Shown here one piece after another: positions 15,501 to 24,653 of a stretch of 64,000 nt of DNA. The position numbers were made by a program, and so were the translations under genes. Origin of the DNA: Mytilus trossulus (Eukaryota; Mollusca; Bivalvia; Mytilida; Mytilidae); contig NC_086383.1 in NCBI RefSeq assembly GCF_036588685.1, positions 34,666,171 to 34,730,170 of the forward strand. Direction: 5' to 3'. Numbering within the stretch: position 1 is the first letter of the stretch; the number at the start of each line of letters is the position of its first letter. Below the pieces are notes generated by a model, which made no database searches, was not told where the DNA came from, and saw only the letters and a program-made list of their open reading frames with translations.

Positions 15501-17278
15501 TCCCACTAATTCCACATGTTTTAAGTAGTAGTTTACTCGTAGTAGCCCACAATGCATTGTAGTTCATTGAGTCGATTGGTCAGTTTTTCAAGGCCATATT
15601 GGCCTTGTGTTTTTTGAAATTACTATGCAAATATATTCTGACGTCAGAAAATCTAGAGTTCTCGACCTGTTAAATACATTTACATTTTTAAGTGAAAATT
15701 AAAATCAGTGATATTTCCATAACAGATAGTCAAACTTAACACTTACTATATGTTTAAAGGAGATGTGGGCATACATTAACTAGACAGCAACCCAAAGAAG
15801 CAAACTAACAAAATGGCATCTGGGGTAGATGACTTGTGGCTGCAAATCATGCAATAACTTATGAACCATTCAACCAAGGCTTTTAAATTTAAGCTCCCTT
15901 TCGTTTTTTTTTTTATTTCAGATTTTAAGTTTTGAATTTATGGGGCTTTATTCATAAAAAAGGGGGTCCGTCGTCCACACTTCGGACAATAACTCAAAAA
16001 CACTTTCACCAATTTCCATGAAAATTAAGTGAATTGTTTATATCTATTTACGTAAGCTCCCTTTTGTTTTGTTTTTAATTTCAGATTTTAAGTTTTGGAT
16101 TTATGGGGCTTTATTCATAAAAAAGGGGGTCCGTCGTCCACACTTCGGACAATAACTCAAAAACACTTTCACCAATTTCCATGAAACTTAAGTGAATTGT
16201 TTATATCTATTGACGTAAGCTCCCTTTTGTTTTTTTTTAATTTCAGATTTTAAGTTTTGGATTTATGGGGCTTTATTCATAAAAAAGGGGGTCCGTCGTC
16301 CACACTTCGGACAATAACTCTAAAACACTTTCACCAATTTCCATGAAACTTAAGTGAATTGTTTATATCTATTGACGTAAGCTCCCTTTTGGTTTTTTTT
16401 AATTTCAGATTTTAAGTTTTGGATTTATGGGGCTTTATTCATAAAAAAGGGGGTCCGTCGTCCACACTTCAGACAATAACTCAAAAACACTTTCACCAAT
16501 TTCCATGAAACTGAAGTGAATTGTTTATATCTATTGATGTAAGCTCCCTTTTAATTTTTATAAATTTCAGATTTTACATTTCCGTGTTATGAATTTTTAT
16601 TCTTAAAAAAGGGGGGATTTTCCAATTTTGGGAAAATAACTAACACTTTCACAAAATTTTATGCTACTTTGATAAATTGTTTATATCTATTGACCTTAAT
16701 AGTGCCAATTTTTTTGTGCATTTTTATTTATTATTTTGGGGGGGGGGGGTATTTGACAGGGCTCACACTATTTCTAGTTGATCATATAAATTCATTTAAA
16801 GCATAAAAAACAAGTTAAAAGAGCAACGGGCGTATCATGCGCTAAAGTGCAGCCCTTTATTAATAATTTTAATAGACAGACAAGACAAGACAATAGTTTA
16901 TCTGAGTCTCACCTCATTTACAAAATATTACAACTTCACATATAAAACAAGAGCCACTCTAAAAAGAGTTATGAGAGACTATACACACATAAACTATAAA
17001 ACATACAACATAATAAAAGTATACATTTTAAGAATAACATTAAAAAAAATCTCTCTGAATAAACATGTAATTCAAATTCTTCAAAGAGAAGTAATTTTGT
17101 TTCTATTTAGCAGATTGGAATATGATATAATTTTATATCTAACTTTAAAAATATTAGCATATATATCAGACAAATTTTACCACTAACATATTTTACAACA
17201 AATATTGTTATATTTTTTACAGTGGAAAGTTTGGCCTTTGCTTTAATTACCTCTACAGAACATGTTGTCAAAAACTGA
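814..17278 (+). CDS. TUBGCP5: Gamma-tubulin complex component 5, C-terminal third (8 exons, 5' partial)
   Basis: GCP5 is a subunit of the gamma-tubulin ring complex, which nucleates microtubules at centrosomes. I see eight exons: 814-976, 1502-1564, 4310-4401, 5456-5661, 6324-6484, 7095-7309, 10263-10363 and 17223-17278 (ending TGA). All introns are GT-AG and the phases agree across every junction, giving about 351 residues that start inside a codon. The protein matches remembered vertebrate GCP5 through the C-terminal GCP domain that contacts gamma-tubulin: 'LMEAGDTMFDFYTQIFDM' in exon 2, 'HFVNSLHNYIMTR' in exon 5, 'ILHSTGLEF' and 'DRCLL'-like 'ERCLLHKKVAFLKEA' in exon 6, 'RGSFPHLESLA' across exons 7 and 8. 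The start and N-terminal two thirds are outside the window. The last intron is 6.86 kb and full of mobile elements. I saw no clear AATAAA in the first 200 bases after the stop. Family assignment is firm; exon borders are by eye. Confidence 0.93.
1050..1200 (+). repeat. G-run-rich dispersed repeat, copy 1
   Basis: A roughly 150-bp segment with runs of G and C ('aaggggggttcccaacccagg') recurs in inverted orientation at 14905-15058. Both share the order 'cagatccagccattttaaaa', a G-run, 'cccaacccaggacaa', 'attcaaatgcattgatcg' and a terminal 'cggaaccccc'. An open frame across it (1012-1287) is proline and glycine rich and is not a gene. Confidence 0.7.
2227..3115. mobile_element. piggyBac-like non-autonomous transposon with TTAA flanks
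   Basis: The ends are inverted: 'CCCTTTCAACGCTATACAC' begins at 2231 and its complement ends at 3110-3111. TTAA flanks both sides (2227-2230 and 3112-3115), with one extra T at the right end. TTAA target sites plus CCCTTT termini are the hallmark of the piggyBac superfamily. Subterminal palindromic copies of 'gcggcatatgccgcg' lie at 2250-2310. No transposase frame is present in the 880 bp. It sits in the second intron of TUBGCP5. Confidence 0.75.
3326..3464. mobile_element. Foldback MITE of about 140 bp
   Basis: An almost perfect inverted repeat: 'ATGGGGGCTTGAATATAT' at 3326 is mirrored by 'ATATATTTAAGCCCCCAT' ending at 3464. The arms continue inward for about 48 bp, with 'gattttaccacgggttg' against 'caacctgtggtaaaatc'. 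There is no coding potential. It lies in the second intron of TUBGCP5. Confidence 0.7.
3999..4260 (+). repeat. Dispersed repeat of about 260 bp, copy A
   Basis: Starts at 'tatgccccacctaagggcat' and ends near 'gacacattcttgttttc'. A diverged direct copy is at 49325-49616, sharing 'gggcattatgtttt', 'tccaatcaactt' and 'gttccctatgat' in the same order. The family is unassigned. Confidence 0.65.
4701..5035 (+). repeat. Dispersed repeat R1, intact copy
   Basis: A 335-bp unit running from 'tctacattgggtagaggtat' to 'ccattctcaattttat'. The same unit occurs at 38541-38788 joined to 47991-48066, where the Polinton splits it, and a partial copy lies at 51277-51412. This copy shows the uninterrupted order and so serves as the empty-site reference for the Polinton insertion. 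Confidence 0.8.
7764..8359. mobile_element. Non-autonomous TIR transposon with TTTAA target duplication
   Basis: Inverted arms of about 125 bp (7769-7895 and 8230-8354) begin and end with 'GGTTCATGTGGACCC' and its complement. They are flanked by TTTAA at 7764-7768 and 8355-8359. The core TTAA could equally be the target, as in piggyBac or Kolobok groups. The middle 330 bp hold no open frame worth naming. It lies in the intron between TUBGCP5 exons 6 and 7. Confidence 0.75.
9474..9507. repeat. Poly-C followed by poly-A tract
   Basis: About 22 consecutive C residues run directly into about 11 A residues. It is a homopolymer tract likely to be length-variable and a possible assembly error site. 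Confidence 0.85.
10747..10947 (+). CDS. Unassigned 66-aa open frame inside the TIR-bordered element
   Basis: The frame starts ATG just downstream of the left inverted terminus and stops at TAA. Its composition is coding-like and ends in an acidic then basic tail ('EEEEDARDKKHIRR'). Its position about 260 bp inside the left terminus would suit the N-terminal part of a transposase exon of Harbinger type, whose nuclease often follows a short acidic/basic leader. I do not recognise a domain. AATAAAGA follows about 75 bp after the stop. It could be a small exon remnant or chance. Confidence 0.3.
   Translation: MDAVLSVFVAVYSAGNFKKDLVTNVLPKFSILEMFGDICEDVIADLKLTEEEEDARDKKHIRRSVF
11045..11395 (+). 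repeat. Dispersed repeat R2, plus-strand copy
   Basis: R2 is a recurring unit recognised by 'gtgttgaaggccgtac', 'cctataattgtttac', 'gagttg', 'ctcattggca' and 'ataccacatcttcct'. Other copies in this window are 14190-14465 (minus), 14487-14700, 22225-22352, 57015-57300, 60540-60815, 61340-61555 (minus) and 62270-62490 (minus). It is noncoding; the open frame over 11052-11309 is a by-product. Confidence 0.75.
11437..12402 (+). pseudogene. Two coding-like exon remnants of an unidentified gene
   Basis: Segment 11437-11570 translates to a lysine- and serine-rich stretch including 'NTFDKMMGASQAVNKLSKG' and ends at a good donor (g|gtatgc). Segment 12356-12402 follows a TTTCAG acceptor, continues in phase with 'DAVEGVLNVHLQID' and ends at TGA. 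I see no start codon in frame: a stop lies shortly upstream and the only nearby ATG is in another frame. So this looks like the 3' end of a captured or decayed gene lying within the last TUBGCP5 intron. I do not recognise the protein. Confidence 0.3.
13926..14098. repeat. Inverted repeat, 38-bp arms
   Basis: 'agtaaaactttggttggctt' at 13926-13965 is mirrored by 'aagctaaccaaagttttgct' at 14061-14098, with a loop of about 95 bp. A related single arm occurs near 24094-24140. This suggests a mobile or foldback sequence family. Confidence 0.6.
14190..14700. repeat. Two R2 repeat copies in opposite orientation
   Basis: 14190-14465 is R2 on the minus strand ('gattgccaatgagacc', 'gatcaccgtacggccgtc', 'aggctcct'). 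14487-14700 is a diverged plus-strand copy ending 'gtctcattaggcactcatac'. The two lie side by side, converging on each other's opposite ends. Confidence 0.65.
14905..15058 (-). repeat. G-run-rich dispersed repeat, copy 2 (inverted)
   Basis: Reverse-complement partner of 1050-1200. It shares 'ggctggatc', 'cccttttaaaatgg', 'tgtccagggttagg' and 'cgatcagtgcatttg'. Confidence 0.7.
15891..16720 (+). repeat. Tandem array, four full 162-163-bp units plus a diverged fifth
   Basis: Units start at 15891, 16054, 16217 and 16379 with 'aagctccctttt', and a diverged fifth starts at 16541. Each contains 'tttcagattttaagttttgg', 'aaaaaagggggtccgtcgtcc', 'acttcggacaataactc' and 'caccaatttccatgaaa'. The inner units are nearly identical, so amplification is recent. 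The repeat unit itself resembles widespread bivalve repeat text ('ggacaataactc'). Confidence 0.92.
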
Positions 17279-17649
17279 TCTTGATGAGAAAGAAGGTGAT
17301 TTGAGAAGGATACAGATTCATAAACAGTGAAGTTTTGTCTGATCAGTCCGGAGACTAATTAGAATAACTTGCCAGTACTTTAAGAAAAATTTGTTTTTCA
17401 TTTATCAATTTTCCTTCAATTGAAAAATGATATTTTATGATATGAACTTTTTGTCTTGCCTGATACAAATTTTATCTGACACAAGATATCGGGATGCATA
17501 TATACACAGGCCATACACATGGTGGTGTCACATGTTTGTACACAATTTTATGTATCCAAAGTAAAAAAAAAAGCTGGAAAGTATGTATTTTGTGTTTTGA
17601 AGTTTTTTTCTTGTTTTTTGTTTGTTTTTATAACCCTGCTTTAAAAAAA

Positions 17650-17905
17650 GATTGGGTATACCTTTGTCTGTCCTTCCATCCATCCATCCGTACATCCCAT
17701 AAATATTTTTCGTTGCATATTTCTCAGGAACTACATTACAAGAATTCCTGAAATTTGGTTTCATTGTTTTTATGCGTCAGCTATACTGTGTAATGCCTTT
17801 TCAAATTCATCACTCAACAGCTTCCTGTTTACCTTATGCTTTAAGTGTGTGGGGGAAAGGGGGGTATCATTAGATTCACTTGTTTTTACCACTATACATT
17901 TTCTG
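17650..17905 (+). repeat. Dispersed repeat R3, copy 1
   Basis: Contains 'tgtctgtccttccatccatc', 'tttttcgttgcatattt', 'aatttggtttcattg' and 'ggggtatcatt'. A diverged direct copy is at 21800-22035 with the same order of blocks. Family unassigned. Confidence 0.6.
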
Positions 17906-18233
17906 ATAAAACACTTGATGTTTGAAAAACATGGGGTTTAACAATCAGCACACCCACAAGTACCTTCTCAACTCACGTTAATTTTAATAACTAAATAAAA
18001 CTCATCAATGTATCACCAGCCCAGGAGTCAGCACTTCTATGTTGACATGAGGTATCATTGAAATGGTCATAATTCAAAACTGTTTACTACACTTTGAATT
18101 TTTTAAATATTAAGGTTTTTCAAACCAGGAATTGATTACCAAAGCTGTATTTGGCAATACCTTTCTGAATTTTTGTTCCCTAATGCTTTACTTTGTACTT
18201 TATTTGACCTTTTTAACTTTATTTATTCCAGGG

Positions 18234-18310
18234 TCACTGATGAGATTTTTGTACACAAAATGCACCTCTGGCATACAAAACTTTTATCCTGGTACCTATG
18301 ATGAGTTTAT
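18234..18310 (+). repeat. Decayed hammerhead-family repeat
   Basis: 'tcactgatgaga', then 'ctctggcatacaaaac' and 'atcctggtacctatgatga' match in order the repeat whose minus-strand copy at 51421-51491 carries a hammerhead core. Here the GAAAC box is degraded to 'caaaat' and stem II no longer pairs, so a catalytic RNA is not expected. Confidence 0.6.
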
Positions 18311-18599
18311 TTACATACAGGAAATCAGAAACTGATGTAATAAGACTATTCAATGATGATCAATAATCCATTATAAAGAGGTTAAGATTATTTGGCCCCT
18401 ATCAAATGGGCAGGCACACCTTAATCTATAGAGTAAATATTGTATATATATGTACACACATTTTCTAAATTTTGACATTTTGTAAAATGACAGAATTTTT
18501 AGGCAATTTATAAATTGCCTACCCTTCAGAGGCATTATAAAATTCATAAGAGGTTCCGTGGAACCCTGTGTCACGCCTGCGATTGCTGTGGTCAGTGTT

Positions 18600-19385
18600 A
18601 TAGTGTAATATTGACCTAAAAAGTGAGTCCATTTATCAGTAAAATTCAGAAATTAAAAAAAAAAATCAACTTTTTCTTTAGATGCTTTTTTTTTTGGTCT
18701 AGAAGATACAAGTTTCAGGAAGGTTTACAAATTTATTATGTAGTTGTTTTTTGTTTGTTTTTTTTTATCCCAGACTGTCTTTAAATGTGAACTGTAAAAA
18801 TGAAGCCCATCTATCAGAAAAATATTAAAAATGAAAAAAAAAATATTTTCAAAGGTTTAGTTCAGACATTATCCCTTAACCATTTAAAAGCTACTGCCAA
18901 AGTTTCATAAAACTCTATGAAGGGTTGACAAAGTAATTGATGTGTAACAAACTTTAACCCCAGACTGTATCTACTTGTTAACTGTAAAAACAACTAAGTC
19001 CATTTATCAGTAAAATATGGAAAATGAAAATAAAATATTTCTAAAATTCAGCTCTGGATACTTTACATGTATCTTAATCATAAACAAGCTTCTGTCCAAA
19101 TTTTATAAATTTCCAAGAAGCTTTGACAAAGTTATTGATGACTTAAAAACTTTAACCTCAGACAAGATCTGAAGTTAACTGTAAAAAAAACTAAGTCCAT
19201 TTATTAGTAAAATATGGAAAATTGAAAATAAATATTTTCAAAATAAATATTGCTCTGGATACTGTGATTTGGTATTAAAAAAAGAAGCTTCTGTCCCAAT
19301 TTCATAAAATTCCATGTATGTTTGACAAAGTTATTGAGGTCTATTAAAAAACTTTTAAACACAGACTGAACCTAAATGTTGACGC
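18600..19385 (+). repeat. Degenerate tandem array, units of 178-197 bp
   Basis: The block 'gtccatttatcagtaaaa' recurs at 18627, 18805 (as gcccatctatcag), 18998 and 19195. Between the blocks each unit carries 'tttgacaaagttattgatg', 'cccagactg' and 'aactgtaaaaa' in the same order. Confidence 0.8.
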
Positions 19386-20035
19386 CACTGACGGAATCTA
19401 GGATCACTATGTCTCGCTTCTGCAAAATAAATTTTGCAAGCTCTTCAATAAATGACTATAAATATCTAGTCATTATGTCAAGTGACTGAAATCAACAAAT
19501 TGCTTATTCAGTTTCGGGTAATTTATTAAATCAAAGGATATCATTGAGATACATATGACCAAAAACAAAATATCTTGCAAAAACAATATAAACTAATGGA
19601 TTGGTAAAATTAAATTTATTCTTCAAATACCAACTGGGAAAGTTTGTATGTCTTTAAGGTAACACGATACTGAATGGCATATCTCCCGATTTCCAAACTT
19701 TTTGGTATACGCGTTCTCTGCACCGAGTTACATCGAAATATGTAATAAAAAATGGGGGTCACCATTTTTTGTTTTCTTGGTATTTTCACTGGAAAACGTC
19801 GATTTGGGCAACAAATTTACTTAGGTATATAGGGGAATTCCTGTTTTTCGGCTAACCTTTTTAGATTTTCCAATGGATGGCTATGTTCTTATATACGGAG
19901 AACAACAAAAAACTAACATAATATTCAGATTTACAAACTGATTTCATGCATGTATAGAAAATCATATGTCACCATCCTTGTTTTTGAGATAAATGGCTTC
20001 AAAATTGATTGAAACCCTTAGAATTTGGGTGACAT

Positions 20036-20195
20036 CCCATTAGTCCGACAACCATTATTCCGACAGCCCATTACTCCGACAGCCTATTATTCCGACAGCC
20101 CATTACTCCGACAACCCGCTATTCCGACAGCCCAATACTCCGACAGCCCACTATTACGACAATCCATTACTCCGACAGCCCATTATTCCGACAAT
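20036..20195 (+). repeat. 16-bp tandem minisatellite, about 10 copies
   Basis: The unit is 'ccattactccgacagc' with common variants attatt/attact and cgacaac. Ten copies run to 20195. An open frame over it is only a translation of the minisatellite. Confidence 0.92.
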
Positions 20196-20239
20196 GCATC
20201 TGTCTTGTATGTATTGGTTAATTTTCATTAAAAAGACCA

Positions 20240-20640
20240 ACTTTGTTCTCTTTAATATTTGGGGTTGTCTGTTTTGATTTCTATTGTTCTTTCCATGCTG
20301 GATATTTGTCTCATAATATTGGAGTTGATACACATGCTAATTGCAACTGCTCAGTCCTAAACTTATACCCTCTTTCGTTTTACGTGTCTGTGTATAATAT
20401 TTTATTTGTTCATATTTCGTCGTTTGTGTGTCAACTGTCAGTCTGTGCTCTTCTAGTTCTCTTGTTTTTTTGTGTGTCTTGATCTACCTTTCACTATATC
20501 TTCGGTTTCTCCCTTTCACGTATCAGGGGAGTGGAGTTTCACCACATTAATAAATATGTCATAGTTGGATTACTCTACCAGCCCTCTTTGGACGCAAGAC
20601 TTGCTATCCCTTGTGTCATTCATCCGAGTTTTATTTAAAT
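20240..20640 (+). repeat. Probable dispersed repeat of unassigned family
   Basis: T-rich text ending 'cttgctatcccttgtgtcat' and containing 'ttcggtttctccctttcacg'. I recognise it only by style as repeat-derived; no second copy is in this window, and the two open frames in it look like chance. Confidence 0.25.
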
Positions 20641-21799
20641 TGATAATTACGTAGAAAAAAGGGACTGATGTGGCATCAGGCAAAATGAGAAAAAAAAACA
20701 GAATCAAATACATACCCAGATCCTAAAAAATAAGATGACAAATAGGACGAAATTTGTGCTCAGAAAAGATTAGCAATTCCAAATATAAATACGGTATCAT
20801 GTTCCATTGTTCGGGAAAGTAAATCCACGAAATACGGAGACAACTACAAGTCACTTCCAATAGCGATAGATCAGACATAGTCTGAGAGATGACACTTAAT
20901 ATATGTGTAGGGATACTTGTACTAATTTTATATCCCGAGCTTATTTTAAAATCTAGAAAAATATGCCTTATTTATAATGGTTGGGGGAGGTGCAGGACTT
21001 ATGATTCACAACAAAACTTATTAAGAAAAACAAATATGACGGACATGAACATTTCGGCAACTTCTTTTTAAATATCTATGAGGAAAAGTGATATTGGATC
21101 AGTGAATGTATACGACAAAGAAACATACAGTCAACGCAATGTGAATGCTTAATTAGAACGAGTGCAGTATAAAAGCCAATAACAACTAGCAAAAATTATC
21201 AGACAATGTGTGACATTCTTGTCACGCTTGTGTCTTTGTTAAATTATCTAAATGTAAAAACTTAGTACATTATGTGTTTTGTGGCATATTTGACACTTAT
21301 TTTCCATTTAAAGATTGTTTCAAGAAGAACAATATTTAGATATAATGGATTTTCAGAAAGGTAGTTCAAATGTTAATTAAGACCCCTTTACATAAGGAAT
21401 TGAAAATGCCAGATACTCAAAAAAACGTATTGTTCAGCTGATAAAGTTGAGGATGGGCGTCATTTTTCAATCGAATGCTCCCTTCATAATAATTCATGAA
21501 CTCTTTCAGAATATTAATTTCTAGCACTTGTCAGAACTTTAAAAAGTAAGATAAAGTTAGATAAACATGACTCATTAATCTTCGATGTTAACACAAGAAA
21601 ACTTTACTACTATGGGAAAATGATGATTTTATTGTTGGTTCATTTGAGTTATGCATGTCGTACATGTCTTGATACTGACTGTTGTTTGATATCAATGTGT
21701 TAGTTCTATTTTTTCCTATTTTATTTTGGCTCCGATCGTGACTGAGGCTTATGGTGAAATAAAGATAACTAATACATATATAAGTATTGTAATGTCTTA

Positions 21800-22040
21800 A
21801 TGGTGACCCAAGCATGATACCTCTGTCTGACCGTCCGTCTGTCTGTTAGTTCGTCCGTCCGTCCCGTGAATATTTTCGTTGCATCTTTTTCATAAACAAC
21901 ATTATAAGGATTTCTTAAATTTGGTTTCAGAGTTTATTGAAGTCGGCTTTATCGTGTGATGCAATTTCAGACTCAACAACTTTCTGTTTAACGGCGTGGG
22001 TATCATCAGTAGCTCGCACCATTACTGGTTGGTCTTGATT
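21800..22040 (+). repeat. Dispersed repeat R3, copy 2
   Basis: Direct, diverged copy of 17650-17905: 'acctctgtctgaccgtccg', 'tttcgttgcatct', 'aatttggtttcagag', 'gtgggtatcatc'. Confidence 0.6.
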
Positions 22041-22224
22041 TATATGCTCTTTATAGACCCTGTTTTTTTTAAAATGAAATATTCTTTTCTGTTCTATTCT
22101 ATATACAGATTTTGAGTTGAGTTGAGTATATAGAAAGTATTCGAACTATTGTAGTCTTATGTAATATATACGGAGTTATTTCTAAAAATATGTTATTACA
22201 TTTAAACGTAATATAATACAGACA

Positions 22225-22352
22225 GTTCGGTGTTCGATGTGAGCCAAGGCTCCGTGTTGAAGGCCGTACATTGACCTATAATGGTTTACTTTTTAAATTG
22301 TTTTTTTGGATGGAGAGTTGTCTCATTGGCAATCGCACCACATCTTCCTATA
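22225..22352 (+). repeat. Dispersed repeat R2, 3' fragment
   Basis: 'gtgagccaaggctccgtgttg' (first 20 bases diagnostic) through 'caccacatcttcctatatc'. It matches the 3' part of the 11045-11395 copy. Confidence 0.75.
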
Positions 22353-22439
22353 TCTATAGACACACATTTATTTTACCTGATACTTGACTTGATAAGTGTT
22401 GGACTTCAGAAAAAGTTCTCTACTCCAAGTTGTTAATTG

Positions 22440-23095
22440 AGCACCAACAGAAATCCTGGGCGAGTTGTGAGAGCGGGCGAGGTTATAAATGTCTTTGAAA
22501 ATATGAGTTCATGTAACGGAGGCGTGCGAGCCAAATTCACAAAATAAATGTTCTCTAGTCAATAGAACGGGCGATGCGATGAATTTCTTTCGAAATACGA
22601 GTTGAAATGTTCATGAAATCTGCTAGCTGCTAACGGTATGAAGTTGCAATGTTCCATGAGAGTGCACCAATGTGAGAGCGAGCGTGGCAATACATGATTT
22701 ACCAAGTACAGCTTCATAAAACAGAGGTGCATGAGCCTTCACCAAATGTTCTTTAGTAAGTTGTTAAGCATCACAAGATATTAATTTCAAGTTGTGATAG
22801 CGGGCCATACATGTCCTTCAAAATATGAGTTATACGGTACGAGTTATACAACGGAGTTAGCAAGCCAGTTATCTTGTCCAAGCTGTTAAGAATGAACATA
22901 AATCAATTGCGAGTTGTAAGAGCGGGCGAAGCGATGATCCATAAAATACGAGTTCATACAACAGTGAGCGAGCCAATTCTCATTATGACCAAATGTTTTC
23001 TTGTATGTATCAATAGAAATAAATAATAGCTGGCGAGGCAATATTTGTATTGCAAAAATCGAGTTGTTACAAAGAATAATAGCAAGTTGTTAGAG
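22440..23095 (+). repeat. Degenerate tandem array, about 115-120-bp units
   Basis: The block 'gttgtgagagcgggcga' recurs in variants near 22454, 22560, 22670, 22792, 22913 and 23030. Each is followed by 'atgag/acgagtt', 'catacaac', 'gcgagcca' and 'aaatgttct'. About six decayed copies. Confidence 0.75.
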
Positions 23096-23810
23096 AAGAA
23101 AGTTCAAGAAAGAATGCAATTACAAGAAGGACACCGACAGTGCTGAAAATCGCATCCTTCGGTCTTTCTTTGTATCTGATTTATCTTCTATGAAGTTGTC
23201 TACGGTCAATGCATTTACAATTTAACATCTGATACAAATGCTGGTGCAGTTTATGATATCGCTTATATATTTGCCGGTGGCTTTAAGCGACAAAGTAAAG
23301 TTATCATTCATGATGATAAAATAAAACTGAATCCATCCCTAGCGCATCTGTCAGCTTATTGCCAATATAATAGGACAACACTGATTTTGGACATTTGATA
23401 TTTAAACTTTTCATCCATGTATATTGATCTCGCAATTTTACCTTTGTTTTTTTTTTTGTGTGATGTCTTATTGAATGGCTTTAAGTTTTATTATTGTTTG
23501 AATATGACAAGAAGAAAATAAGTTTTTTGGAAATAGTACATGAAGTCGTTTAAAATTATAAATAAGAAAAAGAAAGGGAAAAGTGGCCGCCAGATTAACA
23601 GCACAAGAAACATGAAAGATATTGTAATGCATAAATTCAAATTTATAAAATTATTGGTTTGCGTAATTTGTGTAATATTCATATCATTTGAATCACTTTT
23701 TAACATGTTACACAATACTTATAGAATCACATTTTACAGTTTATTTATTTAGATTTGACCCCAGACTGCTTATTACCGGTGAGCTATGTATTAAATGTAT
23801 AACTAGATAT

Positions 23811-24043
23811 ACATAAGTACGTCTGAGTCAGTGACAACTCTACAACAGATGTATCCATCGGATCGCCATCAATGATGGTGATACATGGCTGTGTACATAA
23901 TGTATATACAACTCGTCTAAACATCAACCCAACAATGTTAGATCTGTAAATTTGCTTTCGCAAATTTTGGTTCTTCCCTCGCCGGGATTCGAACCCATGC
24001 TACTGTGATATCGTGACACCAAATCGCCTGCACTGCAGCCGTC
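23811..24043 (-). mobile_element. tRNA-headed SINE
   Basis: Read on the minus strand, 24043 to about 23970 looks tRNA-like, with a B-box 'GGGTTCGAATCCC' (23983-23995). It then runs into a body ('aacattgttgggttgatgtt') ending near 23811 in 'gacgtacttatgtatat'. The body recurs at 58422-58549. RNA polymerase III promoter boxes followed by an unrelated body are the defining layout of a tRNA-derived SINE. I reject a functional tRNA because no clear cloverleaf forms. Confidence 0.7.
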
Positions 24044-24611
24044 ATATACATATATATTGTATTAATATGTGAATCTTTTTTACAAAGCTTAGGTAGAAGT
24101 TTATACAAACAAAGCAAGCAAGCCGACCAAAGCTTTACTCTACAAGCATTATGCAATTAGCCCTAATCAAAATTGCAAGGATATGTGGTATTGAAGCCGA
24201 TGAGACAAAATAATGTTACATTAACAAGAGTTTAAATGAAGTTGATGTAAGCAGTTTATACCACATGGCCACGAGATGAAAAAAAAAAAACCGCTGTAAT
24301 GGCAAATCTCCAACATGAAAAAAAATCTGTAAAGAATGTAAATCAAGAAAGCCAACCACCTTATTCGTGTATGTAATAATAGTCACCATTTCCAGCTTTG
24401 ACCATTATTTTCATTACACAGTTTTTTTTCTTTAATAACTCTTTGTAGAAATTTTCACCGTGTAATTCCTGTTAGCATTCATTTATACAACCATCATTTA
24501 CTTTTTATGAATACTAAATGGTCGCCTATTAAGAGTTAAGAAAGATTTGATGGTAAGCTTCCTTTTCTATTGATGAGGAAATTAAATGAATTAAATCATT
24601 TCATCATTTAT

Positions 24612-24653
24612 AACAGAGACATATAATACAATTATATGTCTCTGTTTATAATC
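24612..24653. repeat. Perfect short palindrome
   Basis: 'aacagagacatataat' is mirrored by 'attatatgtctctgttt' around a 3-4-nt centre. It is an AT-rich cruciform or foldback. Confidence 0.7.

Larger units (their letters stand above)
12777..17222. other. Rest of the last TUBGCP5 intron: repeats, no gene
   Basis: Beyond the separately listed R2 copies, G-rich repeat and 163-bp array I see no exon. A fragment at about 12810-12880 ('gagtcaaaaagcgagacata') resembles another dispersed repeat seen at about 19380-19440 on the opposite strand. A GCT-rich inverted pair lies at 13926-14098. Confidence 0.5.

Noticed and set aside
20036..20195. Regular short repeats resembling a CRISPR array
   Set aside because: Units are contiguous 16-mers without spacers, in a eukaryotic repeat context; it is a minisatellite.
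23965..24043. tRNA gene on the minus strand
   Set aside because: A good B-box is present but no proper cloverleaf or anticodon arm forms, and it runs straight into a repeated SINE body.
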